DNA of 19,381 nt, taken from an uncultured Sutterella sp. (lineage in GTDB: Bacteria; Pseudomonadota; Gammaproteobacteria; Burkholderiales; Burkholderiaceae_F). The notes under the pieces were generated by a model. That model was not told the origin of the DNA and did not search any database. It saw nothing but the letters and a program-made list of their open reading frames with translations. Position 1 is the stretch's first letter. Each line of letters opens with the position of its first letter. The translations under genes and the position numbers were made by a program. Shown here piece after piece: positions 7,633 through 15,032 of the stretch. The stretch covers positions 1-19,381 of the forward strand of contig CAJKAP010000019.1 in the NCBI GenBank assembly GCA_905197905.1. Reading direction: 5' to 3'.

Positions 7633-7971
7633 TTATTCATCAAGCGGCACGACCGTGCATTCTGCATGGCTCAGAATACGCTTTTTCGTGCGCGTAATGC
7701 GAAACTTCGCCCCACAATTGGGATCGGGACACGCGATCACGGCATCTGTCGTCATCCAGTCGTGTGGATGCGTGGGACGCTCTTTGGCAGGGAGGAGTGG
7801 CAAAATGGCGGCGAGCGCATACATCGAAAAGCGTCCCCCTTCGGGGAAGACCAAGTCTTCGCCTTCCACCAAAAAGCCCTGCCCCACATGGTGGCGACAA
7901 ACAAAATTGTCGCCCTCTACCGTCACTTTGAGGTCATAGAGCTCAAAGGAATCATCTTTCTTTTCTGTCAT
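7633..7971 (-). CDS. Small TIGR04076-type protein of unknown function
   Basis: A 112-residue protein. The start at 7971 (MTEKKDD) has AAGGA six bases upstream; the longer reading runs into the insertion element and is rejected. The features LYDLKVTVEG, the early Cys25, FPEGGRFSMYALAAILPLLPAK and the C-terminal CPDPNCGAKFRI resemble the TIGR04076 family as I recall it (similar spacing of the PEGG, LPLLPAK and CPDP motifs). Cys81 and Cys86 could bind a metal. The family's function is not known to me. It is followed closely by the aldo/keto reductase, which suggests a shared role. Before the element inserted, the transporter gene at 9603 would have ended about 43 bases upstream. Confidence 0.75.
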   Translation of the reverse strand: MTEKKDDSFELYDLKVTVEGDNFVCRHHVGQGFLVEGEDLVFPEGGRFSMYALAAILPLLPAKERPTHPHDWMTTDAVIACPDPNCGAKFRITRTKKRILSHAECTVVPLDE

Positions 7972-8035
7972 ATCGTGTCCTTCATGTCGTTTTCGTTTTA
8001 AAGCGGTTCTTTCTTTATCAAAAGACGCCGTAAAA

Positions 8036-8083
8036 CTCCGACCTTTAGGTCGGGGATATAAGGCGTGGACTGCGTAGCAGTCC
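8036..8083 (+). repeat. Left-end hairpins of the IS element
   Basis: CCGACC-TTTA-GGTCGG (8038-8053) can be extended by a G-T and a C-G pair. GGACTGC-GTA-GCAGTCC (8067-8083) is a perfect 7-bp stem with a 3-base loop. Such subterminal imperfect palindromes are where TnpA binds in the IS200/IS605 family. Confidence 0.75.
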
Positions 8084-8217
8084 AATAAAATTTTTTGTGT
8101 TTCCCTAGGCTATGAAACTAAGTTTTAACTAAGGAGATCAATTTCTCGAGAAAAATCATCGTTTGACACGTAGAAAACGCATTTAAGCATTCTATTTCTT
8201 AAAAACTAATCGGTTTC

Positions 8218-8246
8218 TTGCTTTTTTGAGAGACTAGGTATAGAAT
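8218..8246 (+). promoter_or_regulatory. Candidate promoter of tnpB
   Basis: TTGCTT (8218-8223) and TAGAAT (8241-8246; five of six bases of the -10 consensus) are separated by 17 bases. The A/T-rich left-end interior from 8084 to 8311 holds no other gene. Confidence 0.4.
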
Positions 8247-8311
8247 AATAGGATCTTTAGTAGATCTATATCAGATCAAAATAATTGAAAAGACCCCATA
8301 TCTTAAAAAGC

Positions 8312-9454
8312 ATGATAAGACCGCAAGCTTATAAATTTCAAATAAGACCAAACGGAGAACAAGTTCGCAAAATGAAACAGTTTGTCGGATGTTGCCGTTA
8401 TGTCTATAACCGTGCTTTGGCAGAACACAATGAGGCTTATGAGGCGGATCACTCGGTTCATTTCAACTATTTTGAGATAGCTAATAAGCTACCGCTTTGG
8501 AAGGCTGAGTTATCTTGGCTCAAGGAATGTAATGCTCAGATCTTACAACAAAGCTTAAAAAATTTAGCTCAAGCGTTTACTAATTTTTTTGAAAAACGCG
8601 CAAACTATCCCAAGTTTAAATGTAAAGGGGATAGAGATAGTGCTCGTTTTCCACAAGGGGTTAAGTTAGACGAAGCGAATAATCGAGTTTATTTACCCAA
8701 GATTGGCTGGATGCGTTATCGCAATAGTCAATGTGTTTTGGGAACCATCAAAAACGTCATTATTTCTCAAAAGTGTGGCAAGTGGTATATGTCCATCCAA
8801 ACCGAGCGAGAAGTTGTGACGCCAACTCCCAAAGGGGGAGAGGTAGGCATTGATTTGGGAGTGGTACGTCCTGTGACTTTATCCACAGGCAAGTATTTCG
8901 AGCCAATTGATACTTACAAAAAAATCAGAGGTAGGATTGCGAAGCTGCAGCAACAGCTCAAAAACAAAACGAAATTTTCCAAGAATTGGAAAAGACTACA
9001 AAGTAGGATTAACAAGCTCTATCACAAGTCCGCCAATATTCGAAAAAATTACCTGCATCAAATCACAAGCCAAATTAGCAAAAACCACGCGATTGTGTAT
9101 GTGGAAGACTTGCAGGTAGAGAATATGACGAAATCTGCCAAGGGAACTGTAGAGAACCCTGGCAAGAATGTGAAGGCAAAATCGGGTTTGAATCGTGCAA
9201 TTCTAGACCAAGGATGGGGAGAATTTCGTCGACAGTTAGACTACAAGTTGTTGTGGAATGGGGGCTATTTAATTGCTGTTCCCCCACAAAATACGAGTAG
9301 AACTTGCCCGATGTGTGGACATGTCTCAAAAGAGAACCGTCAGACACAAGCTAAGTTTGTGTGTGTCTGTTGCGGATTCTCAGAAAATGCCGATGTGGTA
9401 GGAGCGATGAATGTCCTAAAACGAGGGCAACTACAATTAGCTGCCGAAAAATAG
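8312..9454 (+). CDS. tnpB: RNA-guided endonuclease TnpB (IS605 OrfB family)
   Basis: A 380-residue protein counted from the ATG at 8312, which opens with the family hallmark AYKFQIRPNGEQ; a TTG nine codons earlier is possible but has no ribosome binding site. The RuvC-like active site looks complete: Asp181 in GIDLGV, Glu265 in VYVEDLQ and Asp361 in ENADVVGAMN. The zinc finger CPMCG (Cys332/Cys335) and CVCCG (Cys351/Cys354) lies before the last motif, as usual. TnpB proteins use an RNA made from the 3' end of the element to cut DNA next to a TAM, which helps the element survive after excision. All key residues and the full length are present, so the nuclease is probably active. Its codon use is more A/T-rich than the neighbours, as expected for a mobile gene. 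Confidence 0.93.
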   Translation: MIRPQAYKFQIRPNGEQVRKMKQFVGCCRYVYNRALAEHNEAYEADHSVHFNYFEIANKLPLWKAELSWLKECNAQILQQSLKNLAQAFTNFFEKRANYPKFKCKGDRDSARFPQGVKLDEANNRVYLPKIGWMRYRNSQCVLGTIKNVIISQKCGKWYMSIQTEREVVTPTPKGGEVGIDLGVVRPVTLSTGKYFEPIDTYKKIRGRIAKLQQQLKNKTKFSKNWKRLQSRINKLYHKSANIRKNYLHQITSQISKNHAIVYVEDLQVENMTKSAKGTVENPGKNVKAKSGLNRAILDQGWGEFRRQLDYKLLWNGGYLIAVPPQNTSRTCPMCGHVSKENRQTQAKFVCVCCGFSENADVVGAMNVLKRGQLQLAAEK

Positions 9455-9606
9455 CAAAATTCAGGGCAGGGCGTGCCCTTAGTGCGTGCCAATGATTAGC
9501 GTAAGATGATCAGTAACACGAACCCACCGAAGCGTCATGGGGAGAAATACAGCTTCTCGTGCTCCGCAGTAGGAATTCCCTCCCTTTAGGGAGGGAAGGA
9601 CGTCAA
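9455..9606 (+). ncRNA. Probable omega RNA (reRNA) of TnpB
   Basis: About 150 bases separate the tnpB stop from the right end, and they hold no gene. An AGGGC-GT-GCCCT inverted repeat (9468-9479) and a perfect 9-bp terminal hairpin with a TTTA loop (9576-9597) precede GGACGTCAA at the right border. This matches the usual arrangement, in which the scaffold ends at the right end and the guide is read from the flanking DNA starting at 9607. The 5' boundary probably lies inside the tnpB coding end and cannot be fixed from sequence. Confidence 0.65.
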
Positions 9607-11063
9607 ACACCTTGTGCGGCGGCTTTGGGCGTAGCAGCAACTGCTTTGTATTCGCCTTTCTGGCGACCAACGCCCGTCATCACACTCACGGCAAAGACCA
9701 CAAAGAGGGCCATTGGGTAGAAAGCGCCCTGCAATAACGTAAAGGGCGTCAAGGCGACGGTGAGCGCATCAGACTTCGCCACCGCAAGCGTAATGAGGAT
9801 AAAAGCAGAGAATGGGAAAAGCACTGGAAGGCTATTGGCAAAGCCCGAGAGCAAATGCGAGCGGCGCGCTGGTTCTATCCCACATTCATTGCCTAAGCGG
9901 TCCGTGAGCGAGCCCACGAGCGCGCAAGAGGCACTCGTGACCCCAGCAAAGAGCACAGTCGTGGCAAGGATCAATCCACCTTGGAGCATTTCAAAACCAC
10001 GCGCGCTAAAGGGCGCTTTGCCATTTGCGCCACGCTTTGTAAAGCGCGTTAAAAGCGTATCGACTTTGGCTTCGGAAACGACACCCGTGTAGGCGAAAAG
10101 CGTCAAGCAAAGAAGCACAATCCCAGCCATTCCGCTTAAGCCACTGTAGAGAAAGCCGCCTGGCTGACCATCGGTCACGTGAAAAATCGCCTCAAAAGTG
10201 AAAAGACCACTCACGAGTCCGAGCGGAATCCCCACCACAAGCCCTGCGGTCATGGCGCGAAGAATGTCACGCGTTTTAAGCGCTACAGCAATGAGCACAA
10301 TCACGGGAACAAGCATCAAGAGGCCCTTCAAGGAACCCATTGCGGCGGCCACAGTCCCTACGCTAGCGCTCGTTTCCCCAAAGAAGAAGTACGCGGGTGC
10401 TGCCAAAAGGAGCGCAATCAAGGCGTATGGCAAGCGAGAGCGCACTACATCCGCTACTTGCGCCGTGCGACCGTCTGGGTGGTGCTGAGTAAGCGCTGAA
10501 ATAATGGTCACATCAGAGACAGGCGCCAAGTTATCCCCAAAGATTGCGCCCGACATGATCGCGCCTGCGACCAAGGCGGGATCTGCGCCTAAACTCACCC
10601 CAGCGGGGAAAAAGACAGGCATGGCGGTCAAAATCGTGCCAATGGAAGACCCCGTCGCCGTGGCCATCAAGGCAGAGGCTAAGAGCACAAAGAGCGTAAA
10701 GGCGTGAGCACTTAAATGAAGCGAAATCCCAAGCGTTGTGATAGCGCTAGTGAGACCACCCGCTTTCATCATGGCGGAGAAAATTCCAGCGGTAAGAAGC
10801 AAAAGCGTTACCGTTGCAGCCATCTCAGAGGCCATCCCGCCCACAGCAGCCTTCCAGTAGCGAGCAGGTGTCTTGGCTAAGAGGGAACCCAGCATGAGCA
10901 TCCCAAAGCCTACGAGCGCTAAGGTCGTTAAATCAAACGCCCCCGCCCCGATAAAGAGGTATACGGTCGCGCCCATGAAAAAGAGAATGGGAAGAAGTAA
11001 TGTGGCTGTGCCGCCAATAAACTGCACAGGAGCTTCGTGATGAACTGAGGATGTTGCCGCCAT
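9603..11063 (-). CDS. NhaC-family transporter, possibly a tryptophan transporter
   Basis: A 486-residue polytopic membrane protein with about 11-13 hydrophobic segments. Two NhaC hallmarks are present: ATGSSIGTILTAMP (about 136-149) and SGAIFGDNLAPVSDVT (about 171-186). The start at 11063 has AAGGA nine bases upstream. NhaC proteins are named as Na+/H+ antiporters, but some family members have been predicted to carry amino acids. Here a leader peptide with three Trp codons and an attenuator sit upstream, which suggests that expression responds to tryptophan and that the cargo is Trp or a related compound. The stop codon TGA is supplied by the end of the inserted IS element; before insertion the gene would have ended GTA TAA with the same protein. 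Confidence 0.88.
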   Translation of the reverse strand: MAATSSVHHEAPVQFIGGTATLLLPILFFMGATVYLFIGAGAFDLTTLALVGFGMLMLGSLLAKTPARYWKAAVGGMASEMAATVTLLLLTAGIFSAMMKAGGLTSAITTLGISLHLSAHAFTLFVLLASALMATATGSSIGTILTAMPVFFPAGVSLGADPALVAGAIMSGAIFGDNLAPVSDVTIISALTQHHPDGRTAQVADVVRSRLPYALIALLLAAPAYFFFGETSASVGTVAAAMGSLKGLLMLVPVIVLIAVALKTRDILRAMTAGLVVGIPLGLVSGLFTFEAIFHVTDGQPGGFLYSGLSGMAGIVLLCLTLFAYTGVVSEAKVDTLLTRFTKRGANGKAPFSARGFEMLQGGLILATTVLFAGVTSASCALVGSLTDRLGNECGIEPARRSHLLSGFANSLPVLFPFSAFILITLAVAKSDALTVALTPFTLLQGAFYPMALFVVFAVSVMTGVGRQKGEYKAVAATPKAAAQGV

Positions 11064-11163
11064 GGTACTGAGTCCTTTTGTGGTGCAAAACGTTTTGTTT
11101 TGCGTTTGACCCGCTTTGGCGTGTGAACTTTATTTGAGGAGACTCTAGACTTCAAAACAAATT

Positions 11164-11229
11164 GACCCGCCAGAAGCGGGTCGTTTTGGAAATCTTGTCT
11201 AAATTTGAAGACGCACTTGCCTAACCCGC
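11164..11229 (-). promoter_or_regulatory. Tryptophan attenuator: antiterminator and terminator segments
   Basis: On the minus-strand RNA, segment 2 GCGGGUU (11223-11229) lies just after the leader-peptide stop. Segment 3 GACCCGC (11176-11182) can pair with it (six Watson-Crick pairs and one G-U) or with segment 4 GCGGGUC (11164-11170, a perfect 7-bp stem with a 5-base loop). The 3:4 stem is followed by AAUUUGUUUU and would act as a terminator. A ribosome stalled at the Trp codons would favour pairing 2:3 and read-through into the transporter gene. Confidence 0.75.
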
Positions 11230-11232
11230 CTG

Positions 11233-11310
11233 TTAAGAGACGAGCCACCACCAAGCGCCGTTAAGGGCGAAGACGTGGGAAAGGGCGAAAGTGTGCGTTT
11301 CGTTTTTCAT
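11233..11310 (-). CDS. Tryptophan-rich leader peptide
   Basis: A 25-codon reading frame that starts MKNETHTF and ends ALNGAWWWLVS, with three consecutive TGG codons at 11245-11253, three codons before the stop. It lies about 170 bases upstream of the NhaC-family gene and directly before mutually exclusive antiterminator and terminator stems. This is the layout of trpL-type attenuation leaders. No strong Shine-Dalgarno precedes the ATG. The candidate promoter would place the transcript start only a few bases upstream, so the peptide may be translated from a nearly leaderless mRNA. Confidence 0.8.
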   Translation of the reverse strand: MKNETHTFALSHVFALNGAWWWLVS

Positions 11311-11320
11311 AGTACTTTTG

Positions 11321-11349
11321 AGTGTACGCGCTTTAATTTCGCTTTGCAA
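11321..11349 (-). promoter_or_regulatory. Candidate promoter of the leader peptide/transporter transcript
   Basis: On the minus strand TTGCAA (11344-11349) and TACACT (11321-11326) are separated by exactly 17 bases; each matches the consensus in four of six positions. Transcription would begin near 11314, about four bases before the leader ATG. An AATAAGG/CCTTATT inverted repeat (11348-11354 with 11361-11367) overlaps the end of the preceding gene. Confidence 0.45.
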
Positions 11350-11362
11350 TAAGGTTTTTGCC

Positions 11363-12250
11363 TTATTTCGCGGACTCTTCTACGGCCATCGCTTTCAAAG
11401 TGTCTTTTACTTCTTGGCGAAGAAGCGCTTTTTCTTCGTCAGAAATGGCAAGAGAATCACGCACTTTACTCACGACGCGAAGAGCGGTTTGCGCATCGAG
11501 TCGATTTTCTTTAGTTAGCGCTACCACACGAGCGCGCACGTGTTCAGGATCCAAGACATAAAAGACGGTCCAGCACCAAGCCACCACCATGGAAAGATAG
11601 TAACCTTCCCCGCTTTCAAAGTTGCCTCCAGTGCCGTTCACTTTCGCGGGCTTAGCTAGCGCATTTGCCGCTTCATAGGCTTTGAGAGCCCGCTCAATTG
11701 AGGGGTGCTCGAGCATCAAACAAGCCCAATCTAAGTACTGACGGTCTTTATAGTGCGCAAGAATCACCACGAGTGCCACACGCGCCTTCCAGACAGAAGA
11801 CGGGAGCGTCGCATTTAATTCCACGAGCCAAGTGAGGAGTTTCTTTTGCCAGCCTTCACGGCGTTCTCGCACAAAGTGCGCTTCAGAGGCATGCGCGTCA
11901 CAAACGCCCCACCCGTCCATCTGAGAGAGCCACGCTTCAAAGTACTGATCGTGCTCTTCCATGCTGAGCTCCTTATCGCGCCCGATGAGAACCGACCCCA
12001 GCGTTGTCCACTCGGGTTCAAGCACGAGTTTGGGGACCGCTGTGAGCGCCCAGAGCACCGCGTCAAGATAAGTGCGCGTTAAGCCCTCTTTCATCAGGCG
12101 TTTCGCCTCTTCTCGCAGTGCAGGCATGCGAATCCCTAACCCAGGACGGGGACTCGGATTGAGCGACTTTGAAAAAGCGCGATAACGCTCTTCTGAGAGC
12201 GCTTCTAAGCGTTCACGTTCTTTTTTGAGAAAGTCACGGTATTTTTTCAT
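11363..12250 (-). CDS. DNA alkylation repair family protein (AlkD-like HEAT repeats)
   Basis: A 295-residue alpha-helical protein. The family signatures are visible: GIRMPALREEAKRL (about 39-52), LEPEWTTLGSVLIGR, the MDGWGVCDAHASEAHF segment (compare NWxxCD in the family) and the C-terminal YYLSMVVAWCWTVFYVLDPE. The region following it (ALRVVSKVRDSLAISDEEKALLRQ) matches the usual family end. AlkD-type enzymes excise alkylated bases by a HEAT-repeat fold, but many relatives are uncharacterised. The ATG has GGAG seven bases upstream. The gene starts 48 bases after the ABC ATPase gene and could be cotranscribed with it. It was assigned by motifs only. Confidence 0.82.
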   Translation of the reverse strand: MKKYRDFLKKERERLEALSEERYRAFSKSLNPSPRPGLGIRMPALREEAKRLMKEGLTRTYLDAVLWALTAVPKLVLEPEWTTLGSVLIGRDKELSMEEHDQYFEAWLSQMDGWGVCDAHASEAHFVRERREGWQKKLLTWLVELNATLPSSVWKARVALVVILAHYKDRQYLDWACLMLEHPSIERALKAYEAANALAKPAKVNGTGGNFESGEGYYLSMVVAWCWTVFYVLDPEHVRARVVALTKENRLDAQTALRVVSKVRDSLAISDEEKALLRQEVKDTLKAMAVEESAK

Positions 12251-12298
12251 GCCGAGTCTCCGATGCGGAAAAAAGGTTTTCTGTTTTCGCTCTCTAGC

Positions 12299-13039
12299 TT
12301 AAAGAACTCGCGCTAAGAATGCACGCGTACGTTCTTCTTTTGGATTAACGAGCACATCGTCTGGATGACCGCTCTCGACAATCACGCCCCCGTCCATAAA
12401 GACCACGCGATCTGCCACTTCACGAGCAAAGCCGATTTCATGCGTCACCACAATCATCGTCATGCCGCTTTCTGCCAAGCGCTTCATCACGTTCAAGACT
12501 TCGCCAACGAGCTCGGGGTCCAAGGCAGACGTAGGTTCATCAAAAAGCATCACCTTGGGTTCCATTGCAAGCGCACGGGCAATTGCAACGCGCTGCTGCT
12601 GACCACCCGAGAGGCTTGCGGGATAGGTTTGCGCCTTGTCGGCTAACCCCACTCCTTGGAGCAACTCCATGGCACGCTCTTTCGCGCTCTTAGTATCGCG
12701 CCCAAGAACAACTTGCTGGGCGAGCATTACGTTTTCCAGGACCGTTTTATGTGGCCAGAGGTTAAAGCGCTGAAAGACCATGCCTAAGTGCTCGCGCATC
12801 TTATTGAGCTCGCACTTCGCGTCCGTCACCGTAAAGCCATTTACTTCAATCGAGCCTTCGGTGACATCTTCAAGCGCATTAATACAACGAAGCATGGTGC
12901 TCTTGCCTGAGCCCGACGGTCCTAAAACCACGACTTTTTCGCCAGGATAAACGGTGAAATCGATGTTTTCGAGCACCGTGTGCTGACCAAACTTTTTCTT
13001 CAGACCCTTAATGCTGACGATTGGATTCTTGTCTGTCAT
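12299..13039 (-). CDS. Polar amino acid ABC transporter ATP-binding protein
   Basis: A 246-residue ATPase. Walker A GPSGSGKST (40-48), Q-loop Gln90 in MVFQRFNLWPH, signature LSGGQQQR (143-150), Walker B VMLFDEPTSALD with Asp167/Glu168 and switch His200 (VVTHE) are all intact. The FNLWPH and NALE features are typical of the GlnQ/HisP group that serves glutamine, histidine, cystine or arginine uptake. The start at 13039 has a strong AAGGAG six bases upstream; eight further in-frame codons upstream (to 13063) would overlap the permease. Only ten bases separate it from the permease stop, so the genes are translationally linked. Confidence 0.93.
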   Translation of the reverse strand: MTDKNPIVSIKGLKKKFGQHTVLENIDFTVYPGEKVVVLGPSGSGKSTMLRCINALEDVTEGSIEVNGFTVTDAKCELNKMREHLGMVFQRFNLWPHKTVLENVMLAQQVVLGRDTKSAKERAMELLQGVGLADKAQTYPASLSGGQQQRVAIARALAMEPKVMLFDEPTSALDPELVGEVLNVMKRLAESGMTMIVVTHEIGFAREVADRVVFMDGGVIVESGHPDDVLVNPKEERTRAFLARVL

Positions 13040-13049
13040 TTCTCTCTCC

Positions 13050-13805
13050 TTATTTGAGTCCATCGTCGCCCTTACCGAGGTGCGCTTCTAAGCGACGAAT
13101 CCCGTAGGCTAAGGCCAAGGTCATACACCAGTACATAATCGAAATGGTGAGGTACGGTTCCCAATAGCGAGCCGAAGCACCAGCTACCGTGCGTGCCGCA
13201 TAAGCCAACTCGGCCAAACCAATGGCAGACACAAGGGAAGAGTCCTTTAAAATCGCGATCGCGTTGTTCCCGAGAGCAGGCAACATACGACGGAAGGCCT
13301 GCGGAAGGAGAATATGGCGCATGGCCTGCCAATAGCTCATCCCAAGGCTACGTGCACTTTCCATCTGACCTTTGTCTAAGGACTGAAGCCCTGCACGGAA
13401 GACTTCCGACATATATGCGCCCGCATTTAACGTAATGGCCGTAATCCCCGCAAGCATCACGCCATGTTGACTACGAATTTCGCGCGCCAAGTCGCCACTA
13501 ATGAGAAGCCCGTCCACTGGGTGGATAAAAAGTGGCATCACCGCAAAGTGCATCAAGAAAATCTGTACAAAAAGTGGCGTTCCGCGGAAAAAACTCACCC
13601 ACACGGCAATCGGCCAACGCACGCCATAGTGAAGCATGCCGTTGAGCGTCGGAGTGCGAGAAGAAGCCAAACGCCCCATCCCTAAGAGCATCCCGAGCAA
13701 AATGCCCAAGCTCACGCAAATCACGGTAATTTTGATGGTCATGAAGGCGCCGCTCATAAAAAGCGGCCAATATTCTTCAATAATGTCGGAGCGAAATCCC
13801 AGCAT
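13050..13805 (-). CDS. Polar amino acid ABC transporter permease
   Basis: A 251-residue membrane protein of the HisM/GlnP type with about five hydrophobic segments. The EAA loop that docks on the ATPase is clear: MESARSLGMSYWQAMRHILL followed by PQAFRRMLPALGNN and LKDSSLVSAIGL. The periplasmic half includes VSFFRGTPLFVQIF, another family signature. A single permease gene suggests a homodimeric pore. It lies between the binding protein and ATPase genes in one operon. A GAGGA sequence precedes the ATG. Confidence 0.93.
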   Translation of the reverse strand: MLGFRSDIIEEYWPLFMSGAFMTIKITVICVSLGILLGMLLGMGRLASSRTPTLNGMLHYGVRWPIAVWVSFFRGTPLFVQIFLMHFAVMPLFIHPVDGLLISGDLAREIRSQHGVMLAGITAITLNAGAYMSEVFRAGLQSLDKGQMESARSLGMSYWQAMRHILLPQAFRRMLPALGNNAIAILKDSSLVSAIGLAELAYAARTVAGASARYWEPYLTISIMYWCMTLALAYGIRRLEAHLGKGDDGLK

Positions 13806-13839
13806 CGCTTCCTCGTCCTAAAAATAAGAGTCAAAGAAT

Positions 13840-13875
13840 CGCCGTCTTAAGAGGGCAAAGTCTCTCAAGACGGCG
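13840..13875 (-). terminator. Stable hairpin between binding protein and permease genes
   Basis: CGCCGTCTTAAGAG (13840-13853) pairs with CTCTCAAGACGGCG (13862-13875) over 14 bp with a single A-C mismatch. On the minus strand it is followed by ATTCTTTG and, farther on, TTATTTTT. Such intercistronic stems commonly partly terminate or protect the upstream mRNA, so that the binding protein is made in excess over the membrane parts. Confidence 0.6.
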
Positions 13876-13905
13876 AGAAATAAGAGGTGAAATTAACTGC
13901 GCTGA

Positions 13906-14679
13906 TTACTGCTGCGGGAGCTTAGGCGCATCTTTGCCGAACCACTTCTGGTAGACCTTATTGTAGTCACCAGAGGAAATGGCTTCGGCTAAACCTTTGT
14001 TAATGGCATCGAGCACCGCTTTATTGCCTTTTTTAACAGCAATCCCGAAGTACTGTTCTTCAAAGTCCGGATCACGGAACTGATTGAACTGCTTGTCGGG
14101 GTTTTGCTGCGAGTAGTATTGAAGCACACCGACGTCACCAATCATGGCCTCCACGCCACCATTGTTGAGCTCTTCGAGTGCCAAAGGCGTATTTTCAAAG
14201 CGACGGATATTGGTCGCGGTTTTGCCGAAAACCTTCGAGGCTGCAATGTCGCCAGCCGAAGCGTTCACCACGGCAACGGGCTTCCCTTCCAAGTCCTTCA
14301 AAGACTTAATGGTCACATTCTTGCTCGTCAAAATGAGCTGGTGAGCCAAGAAGTACGGGGCGGCAAAGTCCACCGCCTGTTTACGCTTATCAGTAATCGT
14401 GATCCCCGACATCACGATGTCACGGTCGCCCGTTTCCAAGCTCGCGAAAATCCCGCTCCAAGGCGTATTGATGAACTTCACTTCAAAGCCGCCATGCTTG
14501 GCGATTTCTTTCATCAAGTCCACATCGAATCCCACCAATTCTTTGTTCGGCGTTTCAAATTCAAAAGGACGGTACGTTGCGCCCGTTCCTACCACATAAG
14601 TCGTTGCTGCCTGTGCAAGCGTTGCTGCAAAAGCACCTGCGACAAGCGCCGCCGTCACTAAGCCTTTTAAAGTGGCCAT
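13906..14679 (-). CDS. Periplasmic amino acid-binding protein of the ABC transporter
   Basis: A 257-residue protein with a Sec signal peptide (MATLKGLVTAALVAG, probable cleavage after AQA near residue 24). The mature protein is a family 3 solute-binding protein: GTGATYRPFEF at the N terminus, VGFDVDLMKEIAKHGG, ETGDRDIVMSGITITDKRKQ and QFNQFRDPDFEEQYFGIAVKKGN all follow the family pattern. The Asp of GFDVDL and the Arg of DKRKQ are positions that bind the amino acid head group in relatives. The start at 14679 is chosen for the signal peptide and AGGAG seven bases upstream; an upstream in-frame ATG at 14727 lacks both. It is the first gene of the operon. The ligand is not predictable, though polar or basic amino acids are most likely. 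Confidence 0.92.
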   Translation of the reverse strand: MATLKGLVTAALVAGAFAATLAQAATTYVVGTGATYRPFEFETPNKELVGFDVDLMKEIAKHGGFEVKFINTPWSGIFASLETGDRDIVMSGITITDKRKQAVDFAAPYFLAHQLILTSKNVTIKSLKDLEGKPVAVVNASAGDIAASKVFGKTATNIRRFENTPLALEELNNGGVEAMIGDVGVLQYYSQQNPDKQFNQFRDPDFEEQYFGIAVKKGNKAVLDAINKGLAEAISSGDYNKVYQKWFGKDAPKLPQQ

Positions 14680-15032
14680 CCTCGTTCTCCTAAAAATCGA
14701 TGAGTCGAAAGTCTGCAATCTCTGCAAAGTTCAGTCATTCTAGCGCAGATGTTTAAGCGTTCTGCACGATTTAAGGCGTTCTCAAAGGAGGAATTTTCAC
14801 TTTTTTTGGGCTTTTTTACGTTTTGTTCTCACAGCGCTTTCTTTTGTCGATTAATGTTTGCGAATTGCCGACAAATTAGGGGTTTCCCTTGGGTTGAGAA
14901 AATAGGAAAAATCAGCCTCATCGCGTAAACTATGCAAAACACCAAGATTGTGTATCGTCTACTCCGCCTTTTTCGGAGTGATATGCGATCTTCGTCACCT
15001 TAATCTTTTCCACACTAGAAGGACCTAAAACT
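14680..15032. promoter_or_regulatory. Divergent intergenic region between the ABC operon and the C69 dipeptidase
   Basis: On the minus strand TAGAAT (14737-14742) is a possible -10 for the ABC operon, without a good -35. On the plus strand, TAAACT at 14926-14931 is a weak -10 for the dipeptidase, and ACTCCG-N7-CGGAGT (14961-14979) is a perfect hairpin in its leader. A 23-codon frame (14932-15003) is present but has no ribosome binding site and is not supported as a gene. No known riboswitch was recognised. Confidence 0.3.

Larger units (their letters stand above)
8019..9606 (+). mobile_element. tnpB-only IS200/IS605-type (IS1341-like) element
   Basis: The element contains one gene, tnpB, and no tnpA. 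The left end has two subterminal hairpins and the right end one. The left hairpin (8038-8053) and right hairpin (9576-9597) share the same TTTA loop. The left flank TTTAT (8014-8018) would be the target and TAM. The right end closes with TCAA (9603-9606), a usual end for this family. Rejoining the flanks restores a normal end to the transporter gene (GTA TAA in place of the present GTT TGA), which supports both borders. There is no target duplication, as expected for single-strand transposition. Without tnpA it must be mobilised in trans, if at all. Confidence 0.8.

Noticed and set aside
7972..8085. N-terminal extension of the TIGR04076-type protein
   Set aside because: The extension reads through the IS left end and its hairpins; the internal ATG at 7971 has a proper ribosome binding site and fits the family start.
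8285..8311. TTG at 8285 as the tnpB start
   Set aside because: No ribosome binding site precedes it, and TnpB proteins usually begin a few residues before the AYKF motif, as with the ATG at 8312.
11064..11362. A Na+ or other ion riboswitch before the NhaC-family gene
   Set aside because: The leader is fully explained by the Trp leader peptide and attenuator stems; no known ion riboswitch core was recognised.
14932..15003. A 23-codon frame before the dipeptidase gene as a leader peptide
   Set aside because: It has no ribosome binding site and no run of one regulatory amino acid, and the only hairpin lies inside the frame with no terminator after it.
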